Source: JBLHKE01 sp047619485 (GTDB taxonomy: Bacteria; Verrucomicrobiota; Verrucomicrobiia; Verrucomicrobiales; DEV007). Taken from it: a DNA stretch of 16,828 bases. Below, piece after piece: positions 8,053 through 15,452 of this stretch (within the stretch, counting starts at the first letter, position 1; the number at the start of each line of letters is the position of its first letter). The position numbers and the translations under genes are program-made. The DNA lies in contig JBLHKE010000074.1 of NCBI GenBank assembly GCA_047619485.1, forward strand, positions 1 through 16,828, read 5' to 3'. The notes under the pieces were generated by a model. It worked only from the letters and a program-made list of their open reading frames with translations. It was not told the origin of the DNA and did no database searches.

Positions 8053-9024
8053 ATGAGCGGGACGATTTCGAAATTCATTGACGAACACTTCCGCCATTTC
8101 AATGCACGGGCACTCAAATCGGCAGCCGACGGGTACACCGCCCATCTTGATTCCGGCGGGAAGATGTTCTTCACGATGGCGGGCGCGATGAGCACCGCCG
8201 AACTCGGTCGATCCCTCGCGGAAATGATTCGGCAGGACAAGGTTCACGCGATCAGCTGTACCGGCGCGAACCTAGAGGAAGACTTATTTAATCTGGTCGC
8301 CCACAAGCACTACGAGTCGGTCGAAAACTACCGATATTTGACAGCGGATGATGAGGTGGCATTGCTCGGCAAACACCTCAACCGTGTCACCGACACCTGC
8401 ATCCCTGAAGAAGAGGCGATCCGAAGAATCGAGGGCGCCCTCCTCCCCATCCTCCGCGCGGCCGACTCGGCAGGCGAAAAATTTTTCCCTCACGAGTTCC
8501 TCTACCAACTGCTCCGCACTGGCGAACTCGAACAATACTATCAGATTCCGGTCGAGAACAGTTGGATGATCGCCGCCTGCGAGAAAAACCTCCCCATATT
8601 TGTCCCCGGTTGGGAAGACAGCACGCTTGGCAATATTTTCACCGGCATGTGCATGAAAGGCGAAATCAAAGAAGTGGGGACGATAAAGACGGGCATCCAT
8701 TACATGATCGAGCTCGCGGAATGGTATAGCAAATCTAGTGGCGATTCGATTGGCTTCTTTCAGATCGGCGGCGGAATTGCGGGGGATTTCCCGATCTGCG
8801 TCGTTCCGATGCTGCGCCAAGATCTTGGAAAAAAGGACACGCCGCTCTGGGGATATTTCTGCCAGATCAGCGACTCAACTACCAGCTACGGATCCTACTC
8901 GGGTGCGGAACCGAACGAAAAAATCACCTGGGAGAAGCTGGCAGCTGACACGCCCTCCCACGTCATCGAATCCGATGCCACGATTGTGGCACCGCTAGTC
9001 TTCGCCAAAGTCCTCGGCTGGTAG
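8053..9024 (+). CDS. Deoxyhypusine-synthase-like polyamine enzyme lacking the catalytic lysine
   Basis: This 323-residue protein belongs to the deoxyhypusine synthase (DHS) family. Supporting motifs are SCTGANLEEDLFN (68-80, equivalent to the NAD-binding xAGGxEEDLIK of DHS), PIFVPGWEDSTLG (181-193), QIGGGIAGDFPI (237-248) and YSGAEPNEKITW (282-293, equivalent to DSGARPDEAVSW). Eukaryotic DHS forms its aminobutyl intermediate on the Lys of GGGVVKHH (Lys329 in human). The aligned residue here is Gly244 in GGGIAGDF. Bacteria have no eIF5A, so true hypusination is not expected. DHS-like enzymes can use free amines, as plant homospermidine synthase does. I infer NAD-dependent transfer of an aminoalkyl group between free polyamines, or to agmatine, making a spermidine- or homospermidine-type product; the exact reaction is unknown. 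GAGGAG about 14 nt upstream, in the speA 3' end, may serve as ribosome-binding site. Its 3' end overlaps aguA by 30 nt tail to tail. Confidence 0.88.
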   Translation: MSGTISKFIDEHFRHFNARALKSAADGYTAHLDSGGKMFFTMAGAMSTAELGRSLAEMIRQDKVHAISCTGANLEEDLFNLVAHKHYESVENYRYLTADDEVALLGKHLNRVTDTCIPEEEAIRRIEGALLPILRAADSAGEKFFPHEFLYQLLRTGELEQYYQIPVENSWMIAACEKNLPIFVPGWEDSTLGNIFTGMCMKGEIKEVGTIKTGIHYMIELAEWYSKSSGDSIGFFQIGGGIAGDFPICVVPMLRQDLGKKDTPLWGYFCQISDSTTSYGSYSGAEPNEKITWEKLAADTPSHVIESDATIVAPLVFAKVLGW

Positions 9025-10029
9025 CGCCGGAACCGGACAGGTTAGGCAGTGGATTGCCCCGAGCCCCCAGATGATCTCGCGACAGTTGATCGGGACGATG
9101 CGGTGTTCGGGGAAAAGGATCGCGAACTGCTCAATTGCAGCCCTGTCGGTCTCCATGCCAAAGACTGGTAGGAGCACAACTCTATTGGCAATGTAGAAAT
9201 TTGCATATGAAGCAGGGACGGTATCACCATACATCTCAAAAGTCTCAGGCGGAGCGATCGCGAGGATTTCAACATCCGGAATCCGCGCCTGGATTGCATC
9301 CGCCACGCTGGCGAAGCTGTTCTCGCTCTCGTCCAAGCAGATCACGACTCTCCGCTCGCTAACGAAACGCGCGTAGGTGTCCACGTGCCCATCGGTGTCA
9401 TCCCCCGGCACCTGCGCGTCCAACCAGATTGGAATCTCAATCCCGAGATGTTCCTTCAGAAGCTTTTCCGCAAGGACTTGGTCAAGATGCGGATTTCTAT
9501 TTGGATCGAGCAGCGCGGATCGGGATACGAGGGCGGCACCTGCACCATTCGAATCGATCATCCCACCTTCCAATACATACGGGATCCTGATCGATGGAAT
9601 GCCAAGTTCCATAGCGATTTTCTCAGACGCCGCAGCATCATCATCGAACGGCTCATACTTCCCTCCCCACGCCGCAAATTTCCAGCAAGTCGCTACCATC
9701 CCCGGACTCCCATGATCCTTACCGATAAAAATTGGACCGTGATCTCGACACCAAGGCTCGTTGGTGGGAATCCGAACGACGGTCACTCTGCTTAGCGCAG
9801 ATGATCCGATCGCCTTGAAGACTTGAGCCTCTTCGGACTCGTCGCGGACGTTGATAAAAACTTGTTCTGAGCCGGACAGTTCCATGACGATTTCAGCCAT
9901 GGCGGGAAGAACTCTCTGCAAGGTCTCGCCCGGGAATGTGCACCCATCAGAGTGCGGCCAAGATAGCCAAGTAGCCTGATGCCGTTCCCACTCTGCAGGC
10001 AGTCTGTGGCTTGGTTCTACCGAACTCAT
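8995..10029 (-). CDS. aguA: Agmatine deiminase
   Basis: This 344-residue enzyme of the guanidine-modifying (peptidyl-arginine-deiminase-like) superfamily hydrolyses agmatine to N-carbamoylputrescine plus ammonia in the cytoplasm. Motifs seen are LPAEWERHQATWLSWPH (10-26), NEPWCRDHGPIF (90-101), EGGMIDSNG (154-162) and GDDTDGHVD (209-217) with catalytic His215. The C-terminal WGLGAIHC ends in the catalytic nucleophile Cys328. Its length is slightly shorter than the typical ~365. It is the second step after SpeA; aguB, the third step, is downstream on the same strand orientation but separated by a small opposing gene. The ATG is at 10027-10029 with no Shine-Dalgarno. The last 30 nt are antisense to the end of the DHS-like gene. 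An 89-nt AT-rich gap upstream separates it from the divergent small membrane protein gene and holds a TACAAT-like -10 (10074-10079, minus) without a clear -35. Confidence 0.95.
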   Translation of the reverse strand: MSSVEPSHRLPAEWERHQATWLSWPHSDGCTFPGETLQRVLPAMAEIVMELSGSEQVFINVRDESEEAQVFKAIGSSALSRVTVVRIPTNEPWCRDHGPIFIGKDHGSPGMVATCWKFAAWGGKYEPFDDDAAASEKIAMELGIPSIRIPYVLEGGMIDSNGAGAALVSRSALLDPNRNPHLDQVLAEKLLKEHLGIEIPIWLDAQVPGDDTDGHVDTYARFVSERRVVICLDESENSFASVADAIQARIPDVEILAIAPPETFEMYGDTVPASYANFYIANRVVLLPVFGMETDRAAIEQFAILFPEHRIVPINCREIIWGLGAIHCLTCPVPALPAEDFGED

Positions 10030-10118
10030 TTAGCTAGAAAAAATCCGCAGGCTCACGGCAACTATTCATATTTATTGTAATTTCCATAATTTAAGGTAAT
10101 TTCATTGATTATTTAGCA

Positions 10119-10490
10119 GTGCCAGATGAAAATCTACAGCTTGAGCGTGCTAGGGCTTCTCAGTTTGAGAAGCTCTATCTTGGTGCCGCGGCTCTGTTGT
10201 TGAGCGCAATCGTCGCCTATTTTATCGGGATCGCAACGGCGGGTCAGACCGGACAGACACAGCTAGCGAAGGCCGAAGCGCCGCAAGCCGACATTCCCCT
10301 AGTAGGTCAAGTTTACACGATCGGCCTTTGGGTCATCGTTCCGGCATTTCTGGTATATAGGCTCTGCCGAAAGACACCACGCCGCGGACAAATTTTAGTC
10401 GCCGGCGAAGATCTGCCCCCCATTGTCTTTGCTAAAAGATCGAAGCCCCCCACAGCACCGAAGCCCGAAAAAATCACCCGCCCACGCTAG
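10119..10490 (+). CDS. Small two-helix membrane protein, unknown function
   Basis: This predicted 123-residue protein starts at GTG 10119. It has a charged N-terminus (about 1-20), a hydrophobic segment at about 19-43 (LYLGAAALLLSAIVAYFIGI...), a loop rich in Q/A, and a second hydrophobic segment at about 61-82 (PLVGQVYTIGLWVIVPAFLVYRLC). The C-terminal tail is basic and proline-rich (KRSKPPTAPKPEKITRPR). I recognise no family. The hairpin-like topology with a basic cytoplasmic tail is consistent with an inner-membrane accessory protein. It lies between aguA (divergent) and aguB (convergent), and its TAG overlaps the aguB TAG in the palindrome CTAG at 10487-10490. An ATG at 10126 in another frame gives only about 25 codons and was not chosen. 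The frame is supported by its composition and tidy fit between neighbours; function is unknown. Confidence 0.65.
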   Translation: MPDENLQLERARASQFEKLYLGAAALLLSAIVAYFIGIATAGQTGQTQLAKAEAPQADIPLVGQVYTIGLWVIVPAFLVYRLCRKTPRRGQILVAGEDLPPIVFAKRSKPPTAPKPEKITRPR

Positions 10491-11389
10491 GTGGGAGGAA
10501 CGTTGCCATTGTCGTCGATAAATCGCTCGGATATCTGATCGTAGCTATCGATGCGACGATCTCTCAGGAGCGGCCAGTGGTTTCTGCGTTCGCGAATTTC
10601 ATTGCGATCGATTTCGACTAACAGAACGTCCTCGTCATCGGCAGACAGTTGACCCAGCATCCTACCGTCTGGAGCCGATAAGAAACTCTGCCCCCAAAAA
10701 TCGATCCCTGCGCCTGGTGCCGCTTCATGCCCAGTCCGGTTCGCGACCGCTACGAAACATCCATTTGAAACTCCATGGGCACGTTGGCAGATTTCCCAAG
10801 CCTGCGTTTCTTGTTCTGATCTCTCCCCTGGGATCCAACCGATCGCGGTCGGATAAAAAAGTATCTCAGCCCCATGCAAAGCGGTGAGCCGTGCAGCCTC
10901 GGGAAACCACTGATCCCAGCAGATACACACACCGATCCGCCCAGCAGCCGTGTCCCATGCCCTAAAACCCAAGTCTCCCGGAGCGAAGTAGTACTTCTCG
11001 TAGAATCCGGGATCATCAGGGATGTGCATCTTGCGATATTGCCCGAGAATCGTCCCGTCGGCATCAATGATCGCGGCAGAGTTGTGGTAGACGCCTTCCG
11101 CCCGCTTCTCAAAATAGGGTACGATCAGAACCACTCCGGCTTTCGCGGCTGCCGCAGCCATCCGCTGGCAAAGCGGGCCACCAAACGGTTCGGCCAAGTC
11201 GAACCGGTCAGGGTTCTCTTCCTGACAGAAATACACAGTCGAGAACAATTCTTGAAGACAGACAAGAGTCGCACCGCCTTGGGCAGCCTTTTCAATCATC
11301 CGTTCGGCTTCAAGGACATTGCCCTCCGGACTCTGCCTCGACCGAGTCTGGACTAAACCAATGACTGTCTTTGTAGGATTCGGGCTCAT
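10487..11389 (-). CDS. aguB: N-carbamoylputrescine amidase
   Basis: This 300-residue nitrilase-superfamily (C-N hydrolase) enzyme hydrolyses N-carbamoylputrescine to putrescine, CO2 and ammonia, the last step of the agmatine pathway. The catalytic triad is visible: Glu47 in CLQELF, Lys120 in QYRKMHIPDDP, and nucleophile Cys157 in VCICWDQWFPE. The stretch QYRKMHIPDDPGFYEKYYFAPGD and the C-terminal RRNHWPLLRDRR are typical of the carbamoylputrescine amidase branch rather than other nitrilases. The length matches the family (about 290-300). The ATG is at 11387-11389 with no Shine-Dalgarno. Together with SpeA and AguA it makes the window self-sufficient for arginine to putrescine. It ends on the opposing small membrane protein gene with a 4-nt stop-codon overlap. 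Confidence 0.95.
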   Translation of the reverse strand: MSPNPTKTVIGLVQTRSRQSPEGNVLEAERMIEKAAQGGATLVCLQELFSTVYFCQEENPDRFDLAEPFGGPLCQRMAAAAAKAGVVLIVPYFEKRAEGVYHNSAAIIDADGTILGQYRKMHIPDDPGFYEKYYFAPGDLGFRAWDTAAGRIGVCICWDQWFPEAARLTALHGAEILFYPTAIGWIPGERSEQETQAWEICQRAHGVSNGCFVAVANRTGHEAAPGAGIDFWGQSFLSAPDGRMLGQLSADDEDVLLVEIDRNEIRERRNHWPLLRDRRIDSYDQISERFIDDNGNVPPT

Positions 11390-11433
11390 TTAAGGGGAAT
11401 TGGAGTCTCACGTACCTCGAGCTTCCAAGCGAA

Positions 11434-11763
11434 CTAAATATCATCTTCCAGGATCCGATCCGCGGCATCCGCCTCCATGCGCATCGCGCCGTGCCTGTTT
11501 GGAAAACAGAAGCCCCCCCTGCGCCCGGTCGACAGGAGGTTGGGGAAGCCCTTCAAGTAATTGAGGATCGTCTCGTGGTGCGGCTCGTACTCAATTCCAG
11601 AAACCGGGTAACCATATTCATTGCGCAAGACGTGCAGCTCCACCACATCCTCGCGAGCGCAGATCGACTCCGCCTCGAGGTCCGCGATGACCTGCTCGCG
11701 CACCGACTCCGCACCTTTCCACTTCGCGTCCCCTTTCACACAGGTCATCTCGACAATTAAGAA
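11434..11763 (-). pseudogene. C-terminal remnant of an FAD-dependent amine-oxidase-like protein
   Basis: A minus-strand frame of about 108 codons from 11763 (first ATG 11748) to the stop at 11434 reads as the C-terminal end of an FAD amine-oxidase/protoporphyrinogen-oxidase/UDP-galactopyranose-mutase-like flavoprotein. Visible hallmarks are HVLRNEYGYPV, then ILNYLKGFPNLLSTGRRGGF and NRHGAMRMEADAADRIL, i.e. the family's terminal GR-G-F-Y/F-N-x-x-AM...A flavin-binding segment. The N-terminal Rossmann GxGxxG region is absent. Upstream the same frame runs through a TGA (11764-11766) directly into a fragment of an unrelated oxidoreductase. I therefore read it as what remains of a gene after a deletion. 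A short independent protein starting at 11748 is possible but would lack most of the cofactor site. Confidence 0.7.
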
Positions 11764-12217
11764 TCACCCATATTCCTCGGCAGCACGGTGCAACAGTGAG
11801 CCGAGCGCGAGATCGACCTCGGCGTTCATCAAGACAACATGCAGCCCCCGCTCGATCGCGGCAAAGCAGCAACGCGCGACGGATTCGACTGTGTTCGATG
11901 ATTCGACCAGGACATCGATTGCCAACTGGTTGTCCCCACGGAGTACGGCCAAGGAATCCGAAGTGATGAAAATTTCATTCCCGCGGAGCGGCTCCGACTC
12001 CGACTCCGCATTTAGATCCTCGATCTGCCGGGCGGTATGACCTGACATATTAGCCGCGGAATGAGCGGCCTCCAGATTGATATCTCTGATAAGAACCAGC
12101 TGCATCCCCAGGATCCGGTTCACTTGCCAAGTGATCCCGGCCCCATGGAGCCAGCACCGATAAGACGACCCTGATCGGGGTGCCCTCAGCATCGCTGCGC
12201 GGCAGCTCTTTCAGCAT
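11764..12217 (-). pseudogene. N-terminal remnant of a SAF-type NAD(P)-binding oxidoreductase, twice frameshifted
   Basis: Reading the minus strand from ATG 12217 gives a start LPRSDAEGTPIRVV. After loss of one base near 12162-12163 the frame continues LIGAGSMG, and after loss of a second base near 12139-12140 it continues GITWQVNRILGMQLVLIRDIN. Together these rebuild a classic Rossmann start (VxLIGAGxMGxGI...) of the homoserine-dehydrogenase-like/SAF-domain oxidoreductases. They are followed by an AIERGLHVVLMNAEVDLALGSLLHRAAEEYG segment typical of that family. A TGA at 11764-11766 ends it after about 150 residues, where relatives exceed 400. The two frameshifts within about 25 nt and the missing C-terminus mark it as broken. 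A 6-nt repeat (CTCCGA, nearly three copies, 11992-12009) lies inside. It starts 49 nt after the dhaK stop on the same strand. Confidence 0.75.
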
Positions 12218-12266
12218 GGCGTTCTATTCGGCAGCGATGAAGGTGAACATCCGCCAGAAGACGTCT

Positions 12267-13280
12267 TTAGAGCTTGGTGTAGCAGACCGACTCACATGGC
12301 GGATCCCAGTAGCCCTTGAGTTCGTCGTCCAGCTTGGTGATGCTGAACGAAATCCCAGACATCTCCTGGCAGGTCACCAGAGGTCCGATGATCGTGTCGT
12401 AAACCTTGATGCCCTTCTCGTTGAGAATCTGCTTCGCCTTGCGCAGCGCGATGAGCAGTTCCATCATCGTCGTCGAGCCGAGGCTGTTCACAAAAAACAG
12501 GATCTCGTCGCCCTCCTTGAGCGCCTCGACATCTTCGTCGGCTTCGAAATCTTCAAAGATCAAATCGAGCATCTGCGGTGTCAGGTCATCGGACGTCGTC
12601 ATTTCGATCTCCTTCACCCCGGGTTCACCGTGAATCCCCATGCCGAGGCCGATCAGCCCCTCCCCGATTTCGAAGGTTGGTTTTCCTGTAGCGGGAATCG
12701 AGCCAGGCGACATCGAGACACCGACTGAGCGAGTCATCAGCACCGATTTCTTCGCTGCCGCCTCGAGTTCGTCGAGCGAAGTCAGCACCTGCGAAGCCGC
12801 ACCGACCATCTTGACGATTGGCACCAGACCTGCAACCCCACGACGCTTCTCTTTGTCGGAGACAGGAGCCGAGCAGACGTCGTCCCAGATGAGCACGGTG
12901 CGCACCTCAATGTCCTCGTCCTCAGCGAGTTCGGCGCCGATATCGAAATTCATCACATCACCAGCATAGTTCCCGTAGAGGTAGAGCACGCCATTGCCAC
13001 GATTCACGGCTTGTGTCGCCTCGAGCACGATGTTCGGCGGTGGTGCAGCGAAAATGTCCCCGCACGCAGCGCCATCAGCTAGGTTAGTACCGACGAGACC
13101 ATGGTAGATCGGCTCGTGCCCAGCGCCGCCGCCAATCAGCAGGGCTACTTTATTGTCAGGAATGTCCTTCAGGACGATTGAGCGGGTCCCGACTTTCACA
13201 CATTGGCCATCGTAGGCTTCGACAAGCCCCTCGAGGAGTTCGTCGGCGACGGCTAGCGGGTCGTTGATCAGTTTTTTCAT
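12267..13280 (-). CDS. dhaK: Dihydroxyacetone kinase, DhaK (substrate-binding) subunit
   Basis: This is a 337-residue DhaK-type subunit that binds dihydroxyacetone covalently as a hemiaminal so that a DhaL-type domain can phosphorylate it. Start ATG 13278-13280 (MKKLINDPLAV) fits the family; the same frame continues upstream to 13352 with unlikely sequence. Key residues are GGGAGHEP (50-57) with His55, NYAGDVMNF with Asp108, and GIHGEPG (215-221) with the covalent His217. These correspond to E. coli DhaK His56, Asp109 and His218. The C-terminus looks complete. No dhaL or dhaM follows; the next sequence downstream is the broken SAF-type gene. It is divergent from the 2-oxoacid dehydrogenase operon. 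It may use a DhaL encoded elsewhere, act on another hydroxyketone such as erythrulose, or be a leftover. Confidence 0.92.
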   Translation of the reverse strand: MKKLINDPLAVADELLEGLVEAYDGQCVKVGTRSIVLKDIPDNKVALLIGGGAGHEPIYHGLVGTNLADGAACGDIFAAPPPNIVLEATQAVNRGNGVLYLYGNYAGDVMNFDIGAELAEDEDIEVRTVLIWDDVCSAPVSDKEKRRGVAGLVPIVKMVGAASQVLTSLDELEAAAKKSVLMTRSVGVSMSPGSIPATGKPTFEIGEGLIGLGMGIHGEPGVKEIEMTTSDDLTPQMLDLIFEDFEADEDVEALKEGDEILFFVNSLGSTTMMELLIALRKAKQILNEKGIKVYDTIIGPLVTCQEMSGISFSITKLDDELKGYWDPPCESVCYTKL

Positions 13281-13308
13281 CGGAGTCAGTTGGATTTCGG
13301 GTGGTTGT

Positions 13309-13322
13309 CCGCCTGTAGGCGG
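13309..13322. repeat. Short perfect inverted repeat in the dhaK upstream region
   Basis: CCGCCTGTAGGCGG is a 14-nt inverted repeat in the 154-nt divergent gap between dhaK and the E1alpha gene, 29 nt upstream of the dhaK start. Nearby, GCCTGTA is repeated directly. On the minus strand a perfect TTGACA occurs at 13355-13360, but no good -10 stands at the expected distance. It could be an operator half-site pair or a small leader hairpin; nothing further supports a role. Confidence 0.3.
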
Positions 13323-13434
13323 CTGCCTGTAAAAGACGGAAGACCCTAGCACTTGTCAATCACAAACCCCCGCCCATAGCGGCTTGACCGACCGGGTCTC
13401 CACCCCCAATATGCCGCAGATAGATCCTCCTTGA

Positions 13435-14475
13435 ATGGCAAGCTCGGTGACCCAAACTCCAACCGCAACCTCTGATGACCGCCGAACCAAGCTGTTCCTG
13501 GCGACGTTCCGCTCGATGGTCTACGCACGCGCATTCGAAGACAAGCTTGCGAGCCTCTACCGTGCGGGGAAAATTGTCGGCGGCGTCTACCTCGGTCGCG
13601 GCCAAGAGGCTTATTCCGCAGCACTCGCCCACCAGCTCCGCCCCGGCAAAGACGTCTACGCCCCGCTGATCCGCGATCAGGCTGGTCGCTTCGCCATCGG
13701 CGAACCACTCTTGGACGCCGCGCGCACCTTCCTCGGCTCGGCTTCCGGTCCAATGCGCGGTCGGGACGGCAATATCCACCGCGGTTATCCCCAGAAGGGC
13801 ACACTGGCGATGATCAGCCACCTCGGCGCGATGCTATCGGTCGTCAACGGTACTCTCCTCGCCCGCCGCATCCGTGGTGAACTCGGCGACAGTGTTGGCG
13901 CCACCTGCATCGGCGACGGCGGCACCTCGACCGGCGCCCTTCACGAGGCGCTCAACGCGGCTGCCGTCGATCGACTGCCTGTGATCATCGCGGTCGCCAA
14001 CAACCAATTTGCCTACAGCACACCCAACAACCAGCAGTTCGCCTGCAAGAATCTGGTCGACCGCGCCATCGGCTACGGGATCGAGGGCCACAGCTTGGAC
14101 GCGACGGATCTGGGCGCGTGCATCGATGTTTTCGACCACGCAGTCAGCCGGGCACGAGCCGGGCACGGGCCACAGCTGGTCGTCGGTTCACTGCTCCGCC
14201 TAGTCGGACACGGCGAGCACGACGACGCCCCCTACATCACCGAGGAGCACCGCAACGCCCCCGGCGCGCGCGATTGCATATCGCTCGCCCGCCAACAGAT
14301 CATCGAAAACGGCTGGATGGCCGAAGCCGAACTCACCGCACTAGAATCGACTGCCCTGCGCGACGTCGATTCGGCGACCGCCACCGCCCAGCAGGAGGCC
14401 GCACCTGATCCCAACCGGGAAACGTGGGCGGCCCTGAGCACCACCCACCTGCTCGAAGGCAACTCCCAATCGTGA
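13435..14475 (+). CDS. Thiamine-diphosphate-dependent 2-oxoacid dehydrogenase, E1 alpha subunit
   Basis: This 346-residue alpha subunit of an alpha2beta2-type E1 (pyruvate, acetoin or branched-chain 2-oxoacid dehydrogenase) decarboxylates the substrate on ThDP in the cytoplasm. Motifs are GGVYLGRGQEA (49-59), the ThDP/Mg site GDGGTSTGALHEALNAA (160-176) closing with Asn189-Asn190, and the His-containing RLVGHGEHDDAPY (255-267), the counterpart of the E1 loop GHSxSDDxxxYR. DGNIHRGYP (111-119) matches the G-x-x-M/I-H region. Both the length and the gene order alpha-beta-E2 are typical. The substrate cannot be told from motifs; acetoin and pyruvate are both possible. The stop overlaps the start of the beta gene by 4 nt (GTGA, 14472-14475), implying translational coupling. 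The ATG at 13435 has no Shine-Dalgarno before it. Confidence 0.92.
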   Translation: MASSVTQTPTATSDDRRTKLFLATFRSMVYARAFEDKLASLYRAGKIVGGVYLGRGQEAYSAALAHQLRPGKDVYAPLIRDQAGRFAIGEPLLDAARTFLGSASGPMRGRDGNIHRGYPQKGTLAMISHLGAMLSVVNGTLLARRIRGELGDSVGATCIGDGGTSTGALHEALNAAAVDRLPVIIAVANNQFAYSTPNNQQFACKNLVDRAIGYGIEGHSLDATDLGACIDVFDHAVSRARAGHGPQLVVGSLLRLVGHGEHDDAPYITEEHRNAPGARDCISLARQQIIENGWMAEAELTALESTALRDVDSATATAQQEAAPDPNRETWAALSTTHLLEGNSQS

Positions 14476-15437
14476 GTATCACCTACCTCGAAGCGATCCG
14501 CGCGGCGCAGGCGAAAGCGCTCGCAGATGATCCCAACGTTTTCATCTACGGCCAGGACATCGCCGAATTCGGAGGTGCGTTCAAAGCGACCAAGAACCTC
14601 AGCGAACAATTCCCCGGTCGGGTGCTCAACGCTCCGATCAGTGAGGATGCGATGATCGGTACGGCCATCGGTGCCGCGATCGAAGGCATGCGCCCGATCG
14701 TTGAGATGCAGTTCGCAGATTTCTCTTCGGTCGGGCTAAACCAGATCATCAATCACGCCGCCACTCTCTACTGGCGCACCGAGATGCCCTGCCCCATCAC
14801 CGTCAGGCTGCCTTCAGGGGGAACGCCAGGCAGCGGCCCGTTCCATAGCCAGAGCATGGAGGCACTCTACTCGCACTACCCCGGCCTGGTAGTCGTCGCG
14901 CCTGCGACCGTCGAGGACGCCTACAGCATGCTGCTCGAAGCCATCGCGATCGACGACCCTGTTATTTTCTGCGAGCACAAGTACCTCTACTACCACCTCA
15001 AGGCGGAACAGCTCCCAGAGGAGAGCCTCCCGATCGGCAAAGCGCGCGTCGCGCGTGCAGGCAAACACGCCACCGTCGTCACCTACAGCGCGATGGTTCA
15101 CGAGGCGCTGCTCGCCGCAGACCAGTTGCTCGAGGATGGCTATCAGATCGAGGTCATCGACCTGCGCTCGGTCAAGCCGATCGACACCGACACGATCCTC
15201 GCCTCCGTCGCCCGCACCGGACGCCTGCTAGCCCTCGGTGAAGCATTCCCCTGGGGCGGTGTCACCGCAGAGGTCGTCAGCCGCGTCGCCAGCGAAGGAT
15301 TCCACCTCCTCGATGCGCCCCCACACCGGCTCAACGCGAAGGACACACCCATCCCCTACCACCCCGATCTCTGGTCGACCCACCGGCCGACCGCCAGCAG
15401 CATCGCCTCAGCATTGCGGGATCTACTCCGACTCTAA
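14472..15437 (+). CDS. 2-oxoacid dehydrogenase E1 beta subunit (transketolase-like)
   Basis: The start is GTG 14472 (VSITYLEAIRAAQ), chosen over an in-frame ATG at 14424 because it matches the family N-terminus and overlaps the upstream stop by 4 nt. This gives 321 residues, the usual size. Motifs are VFIYGQDIAEFGGAF, APISEDAMIGTAIGAAIEGMRPIVEMQFADF (the pyrimidine-binding region with the conserved catalytic Glu of SE), HSQSMEALYSHYPGLVVVAPAT, and a C-terminal transketolase domain beginning around ATVVTYSAMVHEAL and containing VIDLRSVKPIDTDTI. Together with the alpha subunit it forms the ThDP-bound heterotetramer that passes the acyl group to the lipoyl E2 encoded next, 15 nt downstream. All parts look intact. 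Confidence 0.93.
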   Translation: MSITYLEAIRAAQAKALADDPNVFIYGQDIAEFGGAFKATKNLSEQFPGRVLNAPISEDAMIGTAIGAAIEGMRPIVEMQFADFSSVGLNQIINHAATLYWRTEMPCPITVRLPSGGTPGSGPFHSQSMEALYSHYPGLVVVAPATVEDAYSMLLEAIAIDDPVIFCEHKYLYYHLKAEQLPEESLPIGKARVARAGKHATVVTYSAMVHEALLAADQLLEDGYQIEVIDLRSVKPIDTDTILASVARTGRLLALGEAFPWGGVTAEVVSRVASEGFHLLDAPPHRLNAKDTPIPYHPDLWSTHRPTASSIASALRDLLRL

Positions 15438-15452
15438 CAAGAAACTAAAACC

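Noticed and set aside
13346..13821. Minus-strand frames of about 150 codons opposite the E1 alpha gene
   Set aside because: They are antisense to a conserved ThDP enzyme and carry no recognisable motif.
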